From: Cylicocyclus nassatus
Taxonomy: Eukaryota > Nematoda > Chromadorea > Rhabditida > Strongylidae
Length of the DNA: 64,000 nt
Direction of reading: 5' to 3'
Assembly: GCA_958299035.1 (NCBI GenBank)
Contig: CATQJL010000001.1
Location: forward strand, 84,259,071-84,323,070
Shown here: positions 28,577 to 41,427 of the stretch, piece by piece
Layout of the letters: each line of letters opens with the position of its first letter
How positions within the stretch are numbered: position 1 is the stretch's first letter
Translations under genes and position numbers: made by a program
Notes under the pieces: model-generated
What the model was told of the DNA's origin: nothing
What the model saw: the letters and a program-made list of their open reading frames with translations, nothing else
The model's database searches: none

Positions 28577-31500
28577 ACAATCTCATTTTTGAGCTATTCA
28601 AAATTATCCTGTTGGAGTGGGGTTTTGTGTTTTTGATCTATTTGAGATTATCCTATAGGAGTGAGTGAGAATCAAAAAAGTCGCTTTTTTTAATCGAGTT
28701 CCAACCTCCTTACACCAATGACTTTCACTAATCCTTATAAGAATGTTACGACCAATTTTTTTACTCCAAAAAACTTCATCCTTTTTTCCAACATGCTTTT
28801 TCTTCCAACTTCCTATTCCATTTCCTCTCTCACACTCAATTAATTATTGGCTGATTCGGAAAATCTTCAGTTTTTCATGAATTCACATTAGTTCCATGAC
28901 CCTATTCAATTTGATCGATCATTTCTTATTATATAGAACAATCGCTCCGCTTTTTTGAAAAACTCTTATCCCCTCATTTGCGAAAAAAAACGGAAGGGAG
29001 GGGAAAATACTAAACGAAGTGGCGAATCAAGGATGTTAATCGAAGAGATTGAAAATTCTCACGCCCAAAATTAAGGCTATTTATATGGCTCGATGAAATG
29101 TAATCATTGATGACATCGGTTCGCTGCAGAGAGATATGCGATTAGAAATCAAGAAATCGAAGGCTAAATGGGCGAAGACAGATCTTTGAAAATTGGTGTA
29201 CGTGCCTCTTGGAATAATATCCTATTACGGAGTCGCATCATCACCTTTATAATACGTCAGATACGTTGGTGGAGGGCTTCCCAAGCATTTGACTGCATGC
29301 TAAGAGAAGATGACGAATACCAAGCTTTCCGATTCAATTGATCAAAGCGAAGAAGCAACAGAGTATTTTGATCTCTGTTCGTAACTGGGAGTTTCTAATA
29401 AGAAGAAAATTGAATTATCATCTTAAGATTTTTAGGCTCTCCCAAAACTCTTCAGTAAGGAGGAGTTCTGAAGGTCTGTGCGTGGCTAATGTTGAGGTTT
29501 GTAAGTTTACCTAAAGCTTTTTGAAATGAATGAATTTTTAGTGAGAGCATTAACTTACACAATGATAATGGATCATATACATATAAAAACAGCCATATAT
29601 GGAAAAGTGGTACAAATGAAACGGGTTTCCTTTTTAGCGCGCGTGCTTATCGTTATAGTTTGTACAAGTGCCTGGAATGACTATGACTGCTGGTAGATAA
29701 CAACAGCAGTTTTTCGTAAATAACAAATTTTATAGAATAGCGCCCAGCAGACCAGGAAACTCCGTGGAACCGAGAAGGATAAAATCAAGCTGGCGAAGTG
29801 AGGTGTTACAGTATGATAATGAACTTCAATATGTCAGCTCTTTCCATTCAGAAATGGAAATCCCCGCGCTTAAGAATATGTGTACACAAAATTCTTAGAT
29901 TTTTTTTCCATTTGTTATGAAGAAAGAGACATGAGCGAATTTGCAACAACTGAAAAAGAATGGAGATGTTGCTTTTATATAAATCATGTCTGCGAGTTTG
30001 AAATGGCGCCATTGGATAGCCTTTGTTCTTTTCTCATATATGCCAAATATGAGACATTGCCGAAAGTTCTAAAGTTTTCTGGAAAAAGACAAAGAAGATC
30101 CAAAAAGGCTTATGTCGCGAACTAATACCAAGATCTGGTAGAAGCATGGGTAAAGACAATCTCACATATGCATGGAAAAACATCAATGGAATGGTGTTTT
30201 TTTCAGGAAGGTGACGAGCCCAACAGACATAAGGCACCAGAATACAAGCTTGAATCTCGGAGCAGAACAAGTCTTTTGGCATGAAAACATGAGAAATGTG
30301 TTGTTAGGCATTAGACATTATATTACATCATGATCAACACTAATCGATCATTTAGAAAAAATTTTATACACTGAGAGAAAAACTAATATATTCTCGACAC
30401 ACTAACAAAGTATTCTCAGTTATGGATTGCTCAAGATCATGATAACTCACAGAATAGAAAATTGACATTTAGAGAGTTTTTACCCAACCCACATAATAAC
30501 AAAAGCCTTTACGTTATTATTCGTAGGAAATCGCTGAGGATTTTCTAGGATGCTTAGTTTTGAGTAATCTCAAGTCTTTTTAAGGTTTTTCATTAACCGC
30601 GCAGGAGAAGAGAAGGTAGGTCAATACATGCAATCCGTCTAGGAGTAAGAACGAGAGGGGGTATGATAAGATTGATTTTTTTGGTACCAGAAAGTTTAAT
30701 ATAAGGCGAAGCTTAGGACAAAGACTAGCCTCCATCTCTTGTCAGAGAGTCTAAGCAGTCTACCAGGGCTGAAGCGATAGACTAAAGATTGAAGCGATGA
30801 CGCCACCGCGAGCGCTTAGCCCACGGGATCCAAAAGCCGTCAAGAACAAGCACTTCTCGCTCTTAAATGGATCCGAACACAAAGCCGTTTTTTTGTCCCC
30901 ATAGTGACCATTGAGCTTGGCTTTTGTTGCAGAAAAGTGCCTATCGTTTGCAACGAACAGCAGCAATTTGGCCGCTACCCTCTATGAAGAAAAACTCGAT
31001 GAAAAAGCTGAATCTAGCCCAAATGTCTTGTTATACCAATAAAAGCAGCCAAGACATGAAGCTAAGGCTAAGCACAGCAATTCTCGGTGTATAGTCCGAA
31101 GTCTGAAGCCGTAATAGCAGTGTTTTGTGAAATTGTGTAATAGCGCGTAGCGCAATTTACACAAGAACTTGACCGCTTTTATTCTCGTTAGTTAGACAGC
31201 TTTGAATTGAATAGTGATACATAACCCATTGTTTGGCAACAAAACAAGCTTGGAAGCTGGGAAAGCGTTCCAGTAATTAATTCAATGCTAGTAAAGGAAC
31301 AATATAAAAAATAGAAAGATGAAAAATAATGGTCTAGTAAAGGATACCAAAGTTGATGTAATTAAGGAGTTAACAATATAAAAAAGATCCGATAGCATCA
31401 GATTTGCTTCGTTTGTTATAATTCCTGCACATTTCCAATGAGTTCGCAATTTTCGCGTTTCCATGGTTCATAAAGCGCGGAAACTTCCATCCCCCAAATA

Positions 31501-34500
31501 ATGGTGAGCCATAATCGCCTTAGTTCTCTTTTAAGCAATATAGCAGCGAAATATTTACTAATTTCATCGCAGAATAAATTGAAAAAATGGTGATGTGTGT
31601 TCAGTGGAATCCTGCACAACAAAGGTGGAAGTTTCCGCGCTCTAACGATAGCGTCAGTTTCCAAAATCACAACCGCTGAGGGTTAAATATCCACGCAGAA
31701 GAGTATGAACAAATCCCAATACATGCAAGAAAAATTTTGACAACCATTTAGTACGGGAAAGGCTAGAATACCTAAAAAGTGCGTATCAACTTCCTAGGAC
31801 GAAGAAAATGTCCCCGTCTAGGAAAAGGACGCATGACCTTGATGAATGTGCATTTATGGGAGGAAATAGGTGGAATGTGATAAATCAAAGGGCATCTCAT
31901 TTCGTTCTCCCCCTCGAAGAAATGTCAATCTTTGATGGCTCGGACGGCCATAGAATGCAAAGGCGTCTTCATCTATATTATCTTAAAAAAAGATTTTACT
32001 ACTTTGCAATCCAAACTGGGCCTGATTCCATAGCTCTCGTTTAGCAATGAAAATATTTTCGGAATAACAACATTTTTTGTTTGTCGTCAAACTTCATCCA
32101 CTCTAAAGCAAAACTTCTCATTCGAACGTGTATAATCGAGCCTTTGAGTACAATTTGCGTCGTTTTTCCCTTCTTACAAGAAATGAAATTCTTACCTGTA
32201 GAAAAAAGAAACAAGGCGATGAAAACAGCTACAAAGCTGTCAAGTGGTGTGCATCGGCCTCGGCAGAGTAGAATGAGGCTAACTTGACACTAAGATATTC
32301 TTCACCATTACAACTGCTTTCTCGCGTTTATACGATCTTTGGAAGTTTTTGGCGATTTTTTGGTTTATGAGCGGCCGATGGACGATTCAGAGATTTTTTA
32401 TTTAGTGTTTTGTTCAACTGTGGATGAAGCGTAGGTTTATTTTGATTTGTAGAACTGTTGCTGTTCACAAACCTTTGGCTTCAAAGTTTTGATAACACAT
32501 GTATTTTCTTTCCTTCATCTCATCTAGATTGATTTAGCAGAAATGCTATCGCATTTGTTAGAGATTACGCTTCTTCAAAATGACCTAATTTTTGTCATCT
32601 GTAAAAACAAATGCTTAACAGAACTAATTGCGTGACTAACAACTGTATTTTCATATGTGTAAACAGCGAATCAAATTCCCAATAAATAACTATCGTAACT
32701 ATCTAGCCTATTTACGGATTGCCCGGAATTATAGCTTGTTTACAGTTAGGAAAGCGATAAAGTTAAAGTTTCAAAGTGTTTTCTCGATTTATCAATGATA
32801 GGTCAACGGAGACAGAAGAACGAATTCGGATGAGATGGACAGTCACTCCAGGGACATGGCGTACTACTTGATTGTGGGTAGCCGTTTATGCATAGAATCA
32901 ATATCTAAATTTGCACCAAATAGAGTGAGGAAACTCGAAAGATGGTAAAATAATTATTCTGCTAAATTTCTTTTATGTATGGACTCAGTAATTATACAAT
33001 CTGTCGGCTATTCTAGCGGTTATAGAACTTTCGTAACAATTTCATCACCTGTATTCTCGTCGTCTTCGCTTTCAAAGTTGCATAACCGTTGCAAGAAAAA
33101 TAATTTATCATATTTAGTTAAGTTTCCATATAGTTCGATCGAAATATAGCTCGAAACTAGTTAACGCACAACAGTTCTTGTTGTGTCATTTGTTACAGCT
33201 TGAGCGTAAAATAGGGTGCCGGACAAAAGCCGAACATTGAACAATCCAAGATCAAACAACCATTTCAATGGTTCTATTTTCTGCCGCATGTGTTTAAAAC
33301 TTTCCTATATGATTGGAAATTTCAAGTTTAAACCTTCAATGGTCTAGGGACAGGAATTCAAAAGTGATGGTTTTTTCAATATCTGGTTCTCATAAAAAGT
33401 GAAGGTCGTTTGTAGGAAATCAGAGAAGGTAAAAGATGCAAAAGAAATAGCATTAGCAGAAGAGATTCTTAAAAACCGGTTAAAAACGCTGCAATGTGTT
33501 TGACTTCACTTGGCGGAAATTCAGCTTGCAGCTTTTTGCTCTTGGAGCAGGTGAACCACAACATGGTGGTAAAACAAGGAAAAACTGACTTTATCCTTGA
33601 ATTGAATTGAAAAAAAAAACATGTTTTGGATTGTTGACTATCAAGAAAGAAACAAAAAAGAATGAGGTTTGAAAACGCAAAGTTTTGTTTTTACTGAGTC
33701 TAACACATCAAAGCCAATTTAATTTTTGATGCGTCCTTCTAATTCTCTCCCCCCCCCCCCCATTCCCATTCTTCGTAATCTCCGTTTCTGGATACGTTGT
33801 CAGCTTTGTTCTGCTCGTACTTCTGAGCAATATGCCCCCAAACTCAAAACGGTTGCTTAATTACCCCGATAAAGAGCTATGAACAACAAGCTTTCTGCAA
33901 CTCTTAGTATTTCACCACAATCAAAGAAGTGTGCTCTGCGAAGTTGTCAACATTGTGGAGAGCAAGATCTATTGAATGCACGAAAACCGCCTGGAAAGAA
34001 CTAGAACAAAGAACAACAGAAAACACGGTTTTTGCCAGATTTGGGGTCGCGACATTCTGCATGCAAATAGAGACCAAGAGCTACAATATGGTTTACAGTT
34101 TGCTTGAATTAGGCTCCGAACAACAAGGAAGGCATCAGAGCCAAATGCTCCGCGCCCTGCATTTGGGGTAGCGCGGCAGCGCGCAACACATGGAGGCGCG
34201 GACAAGCGGAAGAGAAAGAAGAGGCGACGGCGCATTTGGCTATGGTCTTCGCGGGATCTCAAGAAGCTCTGCAATATTATATATCATTCTCGTCATGACA
34301 TGACTATGAACACTGAAACGATTTAGCTTTGGAAAGCTCCTTAAAGGCAGTGGATCGGCAAAGCTTAACAGCTCAGGATTTTGACGCGGTAGTTGCTTAC
34401 CACCTAAGTAGGAGAACAGTGAAATCCCGGTAGCAGGGCATGCCTGCTCTGCCGAGAAAATGGCTCTCAAACTTTAAGTGCAAGCCAGTCTTACACGCGC

Positions 34501-34990
34501 TTGGACCAGTTGAGGAGGCTGCCCATCGCAAGGCTATAACTACTGGGTCCCGCATGACTCAGCGTCTTCAGCCTTACTCCACTCGTCCAATTTCAAGGCG
34601 AAGGACATTAAAAACGGTCGTTTTCGCCATTTTCAGGCTCTTTTGAGTAGATTTTCGAGACCAGCGCATTGAACAACCCCAGGTAAGAGAGAACTTGAGT
34701 AGGCTAAGATTTGCCGAGCCACTGCCGACGAGATAAGGTGGCATTCTCGTGCGCGCTCTCTGCATAAGATTTAAGCCCAGTTTTTGGCCTTTATTCCACT
34801 TCAGCAGCTTTCAACGATCTGTTGTAATTTAGCAAGAAGTTAACAGATTTGTCTTAATTTCTATAATTCACATAAAAACTTCGTTTTCAGCACGAGGAAG
34901 GCTATATAAGATTTTGGTTGTGCTGGGATGTTTTCAAGATCAATCACTACAGCTTCATTCACCTGCTCTCCGATTTAGTTGTAATCTCAA
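28577..34990. other. Gene-poor stretch, nothing supportable
   Basis: The sequence is AT-rich with scattered frames of 60-101 codons (for example 29880-30125 +, 31808-32044 +, 33969-34274 -) that I could not connect by splice sites or assign to families. A C10-type tract lies near 33750. I saw no RNA gene or clear transposon end. Confidence 0.4.
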
Positions 34991-35021
34991 TTTCTAGGTT
35001 TCGCCCCATAACTCCGATTTT

Positions 35022-35378
35022 TTGATGAAGGCTGTGTTTATCGCGGTTACGCGGTCTTTGGCGAGTTCAGAGTACGGTAAGCGCAGTCTTGCAGTGAGAT
35101 CTGATAAAAGGGATGCATCGTGCTTCTCAAAACATGACTGCGAGAAAGATTTGCGATTGTCTGTGAAAAAGGGGGAGAGCAAAGAATTGCTAAGTGGCAT
35201 CGATGCAACTTTCTCAAGGCCTGGAGCGTTTGTCTTTGATAAAGTAGTGGTTGCTATAGCATATATATATAGGGCTAGAACGCTTAGTTGTAGTTTTAAC
35301 TATTTAACAGTTGTTTGTTTTTTCATGTACTTTTCCCTTTCATACTTTAGCGATTGTATCAGTACTGTCATATTTTGA
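35022..35378 (+). CDS. Unassigned 118-codon open frame before a duplicated 3'-end-like sequence
   Basis: The frame opens at an ATG at 35022. It has a polar Lys/Ser/Asp-rich first half and a hydrophobic tail (FMYFSLSYFSDC). It is followed directly by two tandem copies of a 96-bp block containing AATAAAGG. No family is recognised and no upstream exon was identified. It may be a chance frame beside a repeat. Confidence 0.15.
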   Translation: MMKAVFIAVTRSLASSEYGKRSLAVRSDKRDASCFSKHDCEKDLRLSVKKGESKELLSGIDATFSRPGAFVFDKVVVAIAYIYRARTLSCSFNYLTVVCFFMYFSLSYFSDCISTVIF

Positions 35379-35379
35379 A

Positions 35380-35555
35380 TGTGTTATTATGCCTCTCGTA
35401 TGTTGTGTTTTTGATATAAACTTTTACTAATAAAGGTTTAATTACCCAAGTTTGATTGGGATTTATATTTCGATTGTGTTGTAGTGCCTCTCGTATGTTG
35501 TGTTTTCAATGTATACTTTTACTAATAAAGGTTTAATTATCCAAGTGTCGGTTGG
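35380..35555 (+). repeat. Tandem duplication of a 96-bp block carrying AATAAA
   Basis: The block starting GTGTTATTATGCCTCTCGTA recurs 96 bp later (GTGTTGTAGTGCCTCTCGTA). Both copies end with ACTAATAAAGGTTTAATTA and CCAAGT. A related TTTAATTACCCAAGTTTGA occurs at ~9706, so the block belongs to a dispersed family or a duplicated mRNA 3' end. Confidence 0.7.
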
Positions 35556-35959
35556 TAAATAACGCCCGCATGGTCAGGTGAAAAGAGGATAGCAAGTCTC
35601 CATTTTATGGTGCATCAGGGACTACAATCCGCACAAAATCCGGCACAGAGTCTTAGCTTCGAGGGCGCAACACTAATCTCTGTGAGGAACAGGTGATTAC
35701 GTCGATTGGCATCAACGATTGCGATATTGGCTACTGCGAGCGCTAAAAAGCGCCCTCCCGCCACTGATTACTCCTGCGAAGTTTTATGACGATATAATAG
35801 AACTCTGCACCATGGTCGTGGGGAACACTGAATTATTTGATTAGCTGAAATACATTATCCACCATTTCTATAGAAGCAACAGCCGTACGGAGAATTTGCG
35901 AAATTTTCGAAACGAGAGGCGGAAACTATAAGATGCGACTAGAATTTTGAGATATCACT

Positions 35960-36960
35960 TGCAACTGTGCCACGGTACAGGTTTCAGTGGCCACAAAAGC
36001 CATGTCTTATAGCATATGGACGGCACGCATGCAGCCCCGCAAACTGTTTATATCAAGACGGTCAGGAGACGGAGCTGCTGACGAACCCGAAGAATCTCCA
36101 GACGGTGATCATCTTTCAGCTGAGGCTGGTCGACGAGTTCCTCGCCAATATGAAAGAAGTACGCTTGAACTCCCTTACAGAAGAACGAGCAGCAAAGGAC
36201 GATACAAATGAAACGCAATCTCCAGGCAATACACTTTGAGCAAAATGGTAGTAGACGCAACAGACAAAGTCCTGGAACTGAAGCCAACGGTGAAGACGTC
36301 CACAGAAAGTACCACACAGGACATGCAAGTAGAAACGTTATCTACCCAGCTACAAGCAACGCAAACATACAATCTCGCAAGGGTCTGGAATGCACAGTTT
36401 CTACCGCCGATGTATATTCTTCCACCGTTTCGATTCATGCCTCCACCGCAAGCGTTCCCCTTACTGGGGCAACCACAGAACGGTCCAAGTCCGGCTCTCG
36501 GATGCGAAGATCCTTGTTGAGAGTCAGTAGAAGAAGGAACGCTACGGGAGATAGTGGAACTTGGAAAGGAACTCAGAAGGGTGCAGAGATGACCAAGCGC
36601 ATTGACCAGGCAAAAAAATTTCAGATCACGATACTGTTCGAAAACGAAGTGTACCGAAAAGAGGAAAAAACCATGAGATGTGTGTTCTGCTGAACGGTAG
36701 CACTAATTACTCAGACCTCATGTGCCACCTTGAGAACCTGAGCTGGAAGGGAGAGTTATCTGAAAAGGAATGGAAGTATAAGTGTTTCAAGCATTGAATT
36801 CCATGTTATCAGTGTGAAACCAAAGGACATCACTCTGCCGTATGTGCTCTACCTGTTGAATCGCTCCGCATCGAAGAAGAACAATACACCTCCTGGAAGT
36901 GCGGAGTTCATGACAAAGGGAGAGGTTGGTAAGTCGGAGCGATTGACTGCAATTTACGCT
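35960..36960 (+). pseudogene. Gag-like remnant of a retrotransposon with CCHC zinc knuckle
   Basis: Consecutive + strand open stretches in shifting frames read as one degraded polar protein: a first part ending in LTEERAAKDDTNETQ, then a Pro-rich part (PPMYILPPFRFMPPPQ). After a stop and frameshifts, a Cys-rich end follows. At 36804-36845 the sequence encodes CYQCETKGHHSAVC, a C-x2-C-x4-H-x4-C knuckle, preceded by WKYKCFKH. This layout resembles gag nucleocapsid regions of LTR (possibly BEL/Pao) retrotransposons. No protease or reverse transcriptase and no LTRs are visible, and stops interrupt it. Confidence 0.5.
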
Positions 36961-37434
36961 TCGACAGAGAAGTAGGGGTTAGTTTCAGATTTAATTTCAA
37001 ACTTCCGAAAAGTCAGTCTGAAACTTACACCCCAAGAAGTTGATTGATTGAAGACAATTGGAGGTTACTTTTTGCTGTTGATTTGGACTCATTACTGATA
37101 TATATATGACAAGCGGATGGCCCAGCACACTAGTGCTCCATTCAATCGACCGCGCTTACGACCAAATCTATCATGATCACATTGACTAGTTCTACCCGAT
37201 GCGCCTCTTCATAACTCACTAGAAACTTGAAAGCCGTAATTAGTAAGGACGCCCCAGTAGATGCAGCTTTTGCTAATCTTGAATCGTTCCTTTTGCGGAA
37301 CGACGAGCTACAACACTTTTTCCAAGAATAGTCGTACTGGATCAGATCATCTTTACGCAATTTTCTTGCTGTTTTGCCTACCGTATCCAAAGTCGTAGTA
37401 CTGTAGTATATTGCCTTAGTAACAGCACTTGTTT

Positions 37435-37468
37435 TGTTGTTGATGTTGTTGTTGTTGTTGTTGTTGTT
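37435..37468. repeat. (GTT)n microsatellite
   Basis: About eleven GTT/GTT-like triplets in a row. On the opposite strand this gives a poly-Asn run in an otherwise unconvincing open frame. Confidence 0.9.
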
Positions 37469-38385
37469 CAAAACAAGTTGCTCAAAACGGAGCTCGTCCA
37501 ATACTGTTGAATCCGATAACTTAGGATTACCAGCAGATTTTCAAAAAATGCCCACAAAATCATTGAAGAATGATTTCTCATTTTTGAGCATAGAATTTAC
37601 AACGTACAGTGACACGCTAATGATTTAGGCTTTATTTTGAACGGCCACGCTACCAAACATGATTCCGTCCTTGACTGGAACATTTTCGTTGAGAAAAGGC
37701 ATCGAAAGGGTGTCGTTCAAGGGCACGTCTGATGCTGAGTGCTGAGTGACCCCCGCTGATGGCTCTTTTCTTATCGAAAAGTTTTCTTGGAAAGAAGTTT
37801 AGCTGTAGTCCTCTACATAGCATAGGCGCAGTCCAAATTTTAAATTTACAGAGAACGCTCAAGATTTTTTCAAGATATCCTTTGAAACGGAGTAGTTTTC
37901 CAAACCTGTCATGAACTTCCAAACTTTCAAAATTTTCACTCTTCAAAAGCAGCGTCCAGGCAAATCTGGACCTATGAAGCTTTCACGTGGGAAGTAATCT
38001 TGAGGCTTTAAATAAGACTCTGCCCAGCGGCAGCTCAGATAGTGCACTCACGGCTAAGACATTGGGCTTCAAACTATGCTCCGTGATCGTATTTGCATAG
38101 ATTCGTGGCACTTTCGCGCGAGGATCCGCGCGAAACTGATGTGCCGAGCATAGGTGCGATAGGGGGAGCCGAGCTCTCCCCAGGTGAAGGGGGTCTCGGC
38201 TGTTCCCGATCTTCCAGGGTGAAGGGGGTGTGTGAGTCTGGGGGGGGGGGGGAGGAAGAGAGAAAAGGTAAAAGAGCGTGGTATGAAGAGCTCTGATTTG
38301 TACCTTATTTAGGCACAAATTGAAAAAATTTAAAAATTTTCAAAAGAATCTAAAAAAATTGATTATGAAGATCTGTGCTTCTGTT

Positions 38386-39605
38386 TCACTGCATCAACAA
38401 AAAACGAAAGCAATAATGTTTATCCCAAAAGATGTACAAGTTAGGAACAACTTCATTTCCTGCATCATCATCAACAATATCACTATCGCTAACGTTAGAG
38501 ACAACAAGTTCGCTGCCTGAAAAATCTTCTTCTTCCTCCAAAAGGTCATAGGAGTAGAAGTAGAATTGCGTGCAAAAGCGTTCTGAGTCGAAAATGGATT
38601 TGGAACTTTCTTCTTCTTTTACGCGCTTTTGTGATTTTTTTCTTGGCCCTCTGGTAGCACCAGGAAGTCAGCAGGTAGGTGACCAGTTTCTTCATACCAT
38701 CTTTTAGGATATTTCAAAAAGTCATACGGTAACAGCCTGTCTGGACCACTTATACCAATCCTTTAAATGAAGTTTTTAGATAACAATGTGTTCAGTAGAA
38801 GGTTGACAAATCTTAAGTATTTGCTTAGATGCTCTATCGTTGTAGACTTCTGCGTTGTGTTCTGATAACAAAGTAGCTAGAAAATTTCTTTCTCCACCTC
38901 TGCCGTGCTAGTCGGAATGGAAACTAGCTTTGCTAGTAGGTCCATCAGATTTTTGCGGTAAGTAATGGGAAAGGAGCCAGATCTCAATGCTTTCGCAACA
39001 CGGGAAGGAAATAGTGCATACTTTTTGGGCCTTGTCGAACTCTGGCTTCACCTCCTCTGGCATACGTCCTATTAGCTGATTAGAAAGCTGCTCAACTTCT
39101 TCTTTAACAGCATCTGCGGAATAGCCGAAAAAAGGAGGTACTATGCTGCGCGTTGGTTTTTTTCAATATCATAGGTCATATTGTCACAAGGTGAATAACT
39201 TTCAAAAGCATAAAGCACAGAGTTGGGTTCGCACTCCAGCCGGGATCTAAGTGCAGTAACTATGCTTTGTACTAACACCTTCCTTTTGTTCATAACCATG
39301 TTTGTGAATTTAGCAGCCTTGAATTCTTCAGCAACCTGAAGATCAGCAATGGACTTCCTGGACATTTCCTTATTGAAACTAGACAATCTGCTTGGATTCC
39401 TTATGCAGGAAATCAGAGATTATCGCTCAATTGCCAACTCTGTATCAATGTCGACAACATTTTCGTCGGCGTAAGATTCTCCTTCTGCCTCGCTGTTGAA
39501 CTGGAACACATGCGAGTCATCTGCGATTTTATAAAGTATTCTTCCTGCCGTTTCCTCTTCAAACTGCCAAACTTTCCAAAACATTGAGGGATATTTCAAT
39601 AACAT
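38386..39605 (-). pseudogene. Decayed transposase-like or nuclear-protein ORF
   Basis: From the ATG at 39605 the minus strand reads a polar acidic protein (HVFQFNSEAEGESYADEN), then one in-frame TAA at ~39420. It continues through SIADLQVAEEFKAAKFTN and ALRSRLECEPNSVLYAFESY, then after a frameshift AVKEEVEQLSNQLIGRMPEE. Farther on, LLPYDFLKYPKRWYEETG leads into a Glu/Asp-rich tail (LLEEEEDFSGSELV) ending at 38386. The run of protein-like sequence over 1.2 kb with few breaks indicates a recently broken gene. The RSRLE...SVLYAFESYSP part faintly recalls hAT-type transposase C-termini; that is inference. Confidence 0.45.
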
Positions 39606-39980
39606 GTTATTCTTCTGAATGTCTTAGAGTTTTTGATTCACTGAAACCAACCATTCTCTACAAAATAGGTAAGGTAAGTCTAGAGCGTTTTCACGAAAGT
39701 GACATTCTAGCACTAGGTTTACAGAGTATAGATTCCAGAAATCGGCGGGTTTTTGTGTGAAGGTGTGGAAATTCATCAATCTCCCATATTTTTTGAGTGT
39801 GTGCTAATAATGATGGCATAACTGTCAATCAAAAGCGCATTTTTTACCAAAAAAAAACATAAACATATAACAACGGTAAGCTCAAATAGACGCGTTCGCT
39901 CACGTTCCCGTTAGTGCTGATAACGATGTCAATCCACAGCACATTTTTTACTATTAACTTGCTCCACCTCGCTCTTATTG

Positions 39981-40678
39981 GGTCGTCTAGAAAGTTTTTG
40001 CACATGAATTTCAAAATTCATAACTTTTGATTTTTCCAACCGATTTGACTGCTTTCACTTTTATGTGAAAGGATAAGTCATGCTCCTTATAATGACATCC
40101 CAGCTGCTTAGTAGTGGTCATCTGTTGCATAGATAGGAGCGATAGAAGAAAAATGGTAAAAATTTGAATTTCCTGTGTAGGGTCATAAAAAATCGGAAAC
40201 TTGCAAGAAAAATCGGAGCAGTCAGTATTGTAGGTTCTTTTACCAGCTCTTTCTAATAGTGTAAGTTTGCGTCGATTGAGCGCCTCTATCAAAAGTTATG
40301 ATTTCCCTGAAAAATGCCAAAATGAATCAAATTCGCCTTTTGTACTGCTTGCTCAGAAATCATAACTTTTCATGGAAACGCTCAATCGGAGCAAACTTTG
40401 CACTGTTAGAAAGAGCTGGTAAAAGAACCTACAATACCGACTGCTCCGATTTTGTTGCAAGTTTCTGATTTTTATGACCCTACACAAAAATTCAAATTTT
40501 GAGTGATTTTATTTTGAGCTTCTGTCTATGCAACAGATGACCACTACTAAGCAGCTGAGATGTCCTTATAAAGAGCATGATTTACCCTTTTACATAAAAG
40601 TGAAAGCAGTCAAATCGGTTGGAAAAATCAGAAGTCATGAGTTTTTGAAAATCGTGCGCAAAAACTTTCGGGACGACC
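39981..40678. mobile_element. 700-bp foldback element (GGTCGTC ends)
   Basis: The left arm 39981-~40310 and right arm ~40345-40678 are reverse complements at ~90% by eye. The ends read GGTCGTCTAGAAAGTTTTTG and, on the other strand, GGTCGTCCCGAAAGTTTTTG. The spacer is only ~35 bp. No transposase is present. The insertion interrupts a sequence whose undisturbed relative lies ~1.2 kb downstream (41176-41427). Confidence 0.85.
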
Positions 40679-40689
40679 TATACAATGTG

Positions 40690-41427
40690 TTGGCTCTTAT
40701 GGGTCACCGAAGCAAATGATTTTTAGAGCGGGAAGCAAAGAAGCCCTAACATGCTGTATACCATTCGAAAACTGAGATCATGGAGAATCGACGTAGACCG
40801 TCGACTTTTTTCTAGGTCTTCTGTGCCGCGAGATATGAGGGATTTTATGTGCTTCAAAAATTAACTGATTTTGTGTCCTCACTTTCTGCTCTCCAAATGA
40901 ATGCTACGAGAAAGTCGACGGTCTACGTTTGTTAATGAAGACTTGCTCTTTAACATAGATAGATAATCAGCGGTGACTAGGTCTTCATTTGGCAGAAATC
41001 TGTTGTTGAAAATGACCATGTTTTCAGATAAAATGCGGTGTATCTCTCGGTAGAAAGGGGCTAGGAAGAAGTCAACGGTTTAGGTCGAATCCCCTTTTCC
41101 TGAGCTTTCGAATGGTATATAGGTTGCTGGGCGAAAAAACTATTCAGTTTTCAAAAATGGGGTGAAGATATTTACTATTAGCTTGCTCCAACCCAGCTCC
41201 ACCAATGTATTGGCTTTTATCGGTTACCGGAGCAAATGATTTTTAGAGCCGGGAAGCAAAAAAGCCCTAACATGCTGTATACCATTCGAAAGCTGAGATC
41301 ATGGAGAATCGACGTAGACCGTCGACTTTTTTCTACGTCTTCTGTGCCGCGAGATATGAGAGATTTTATGTGCTTCAAAAATTAACTGATTTTGTGTACT
41401 CACTTTCTGCTCTCCAAAATGTTACGA
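40690..41427. repeat. Pair of ~220-bp direct repeats with an inverted fragment between
   Basis: 40690-40914 and 41208-41427 share long identical stretches (GCATGTTAGGGCTTC complement, GAGAATCGACGTAGACCGTC, GATTTTATGTGCTTCAAAAA). Between them, GAAAGTCGACGGTCTACGTT near 40910 and AGAAGTCAACGGTTTAGGTC near 41070 carry related sequence in the other orientation. It is a compound repeat; no coding potential. Confidence 0.75.

Noticed and set aside
36048..36438. Minus-strand frames over the gag-like region
   Set aside because: They are shadows of the + strand gag remnant. The + strand carries the CCHC motif and protein-like composition.
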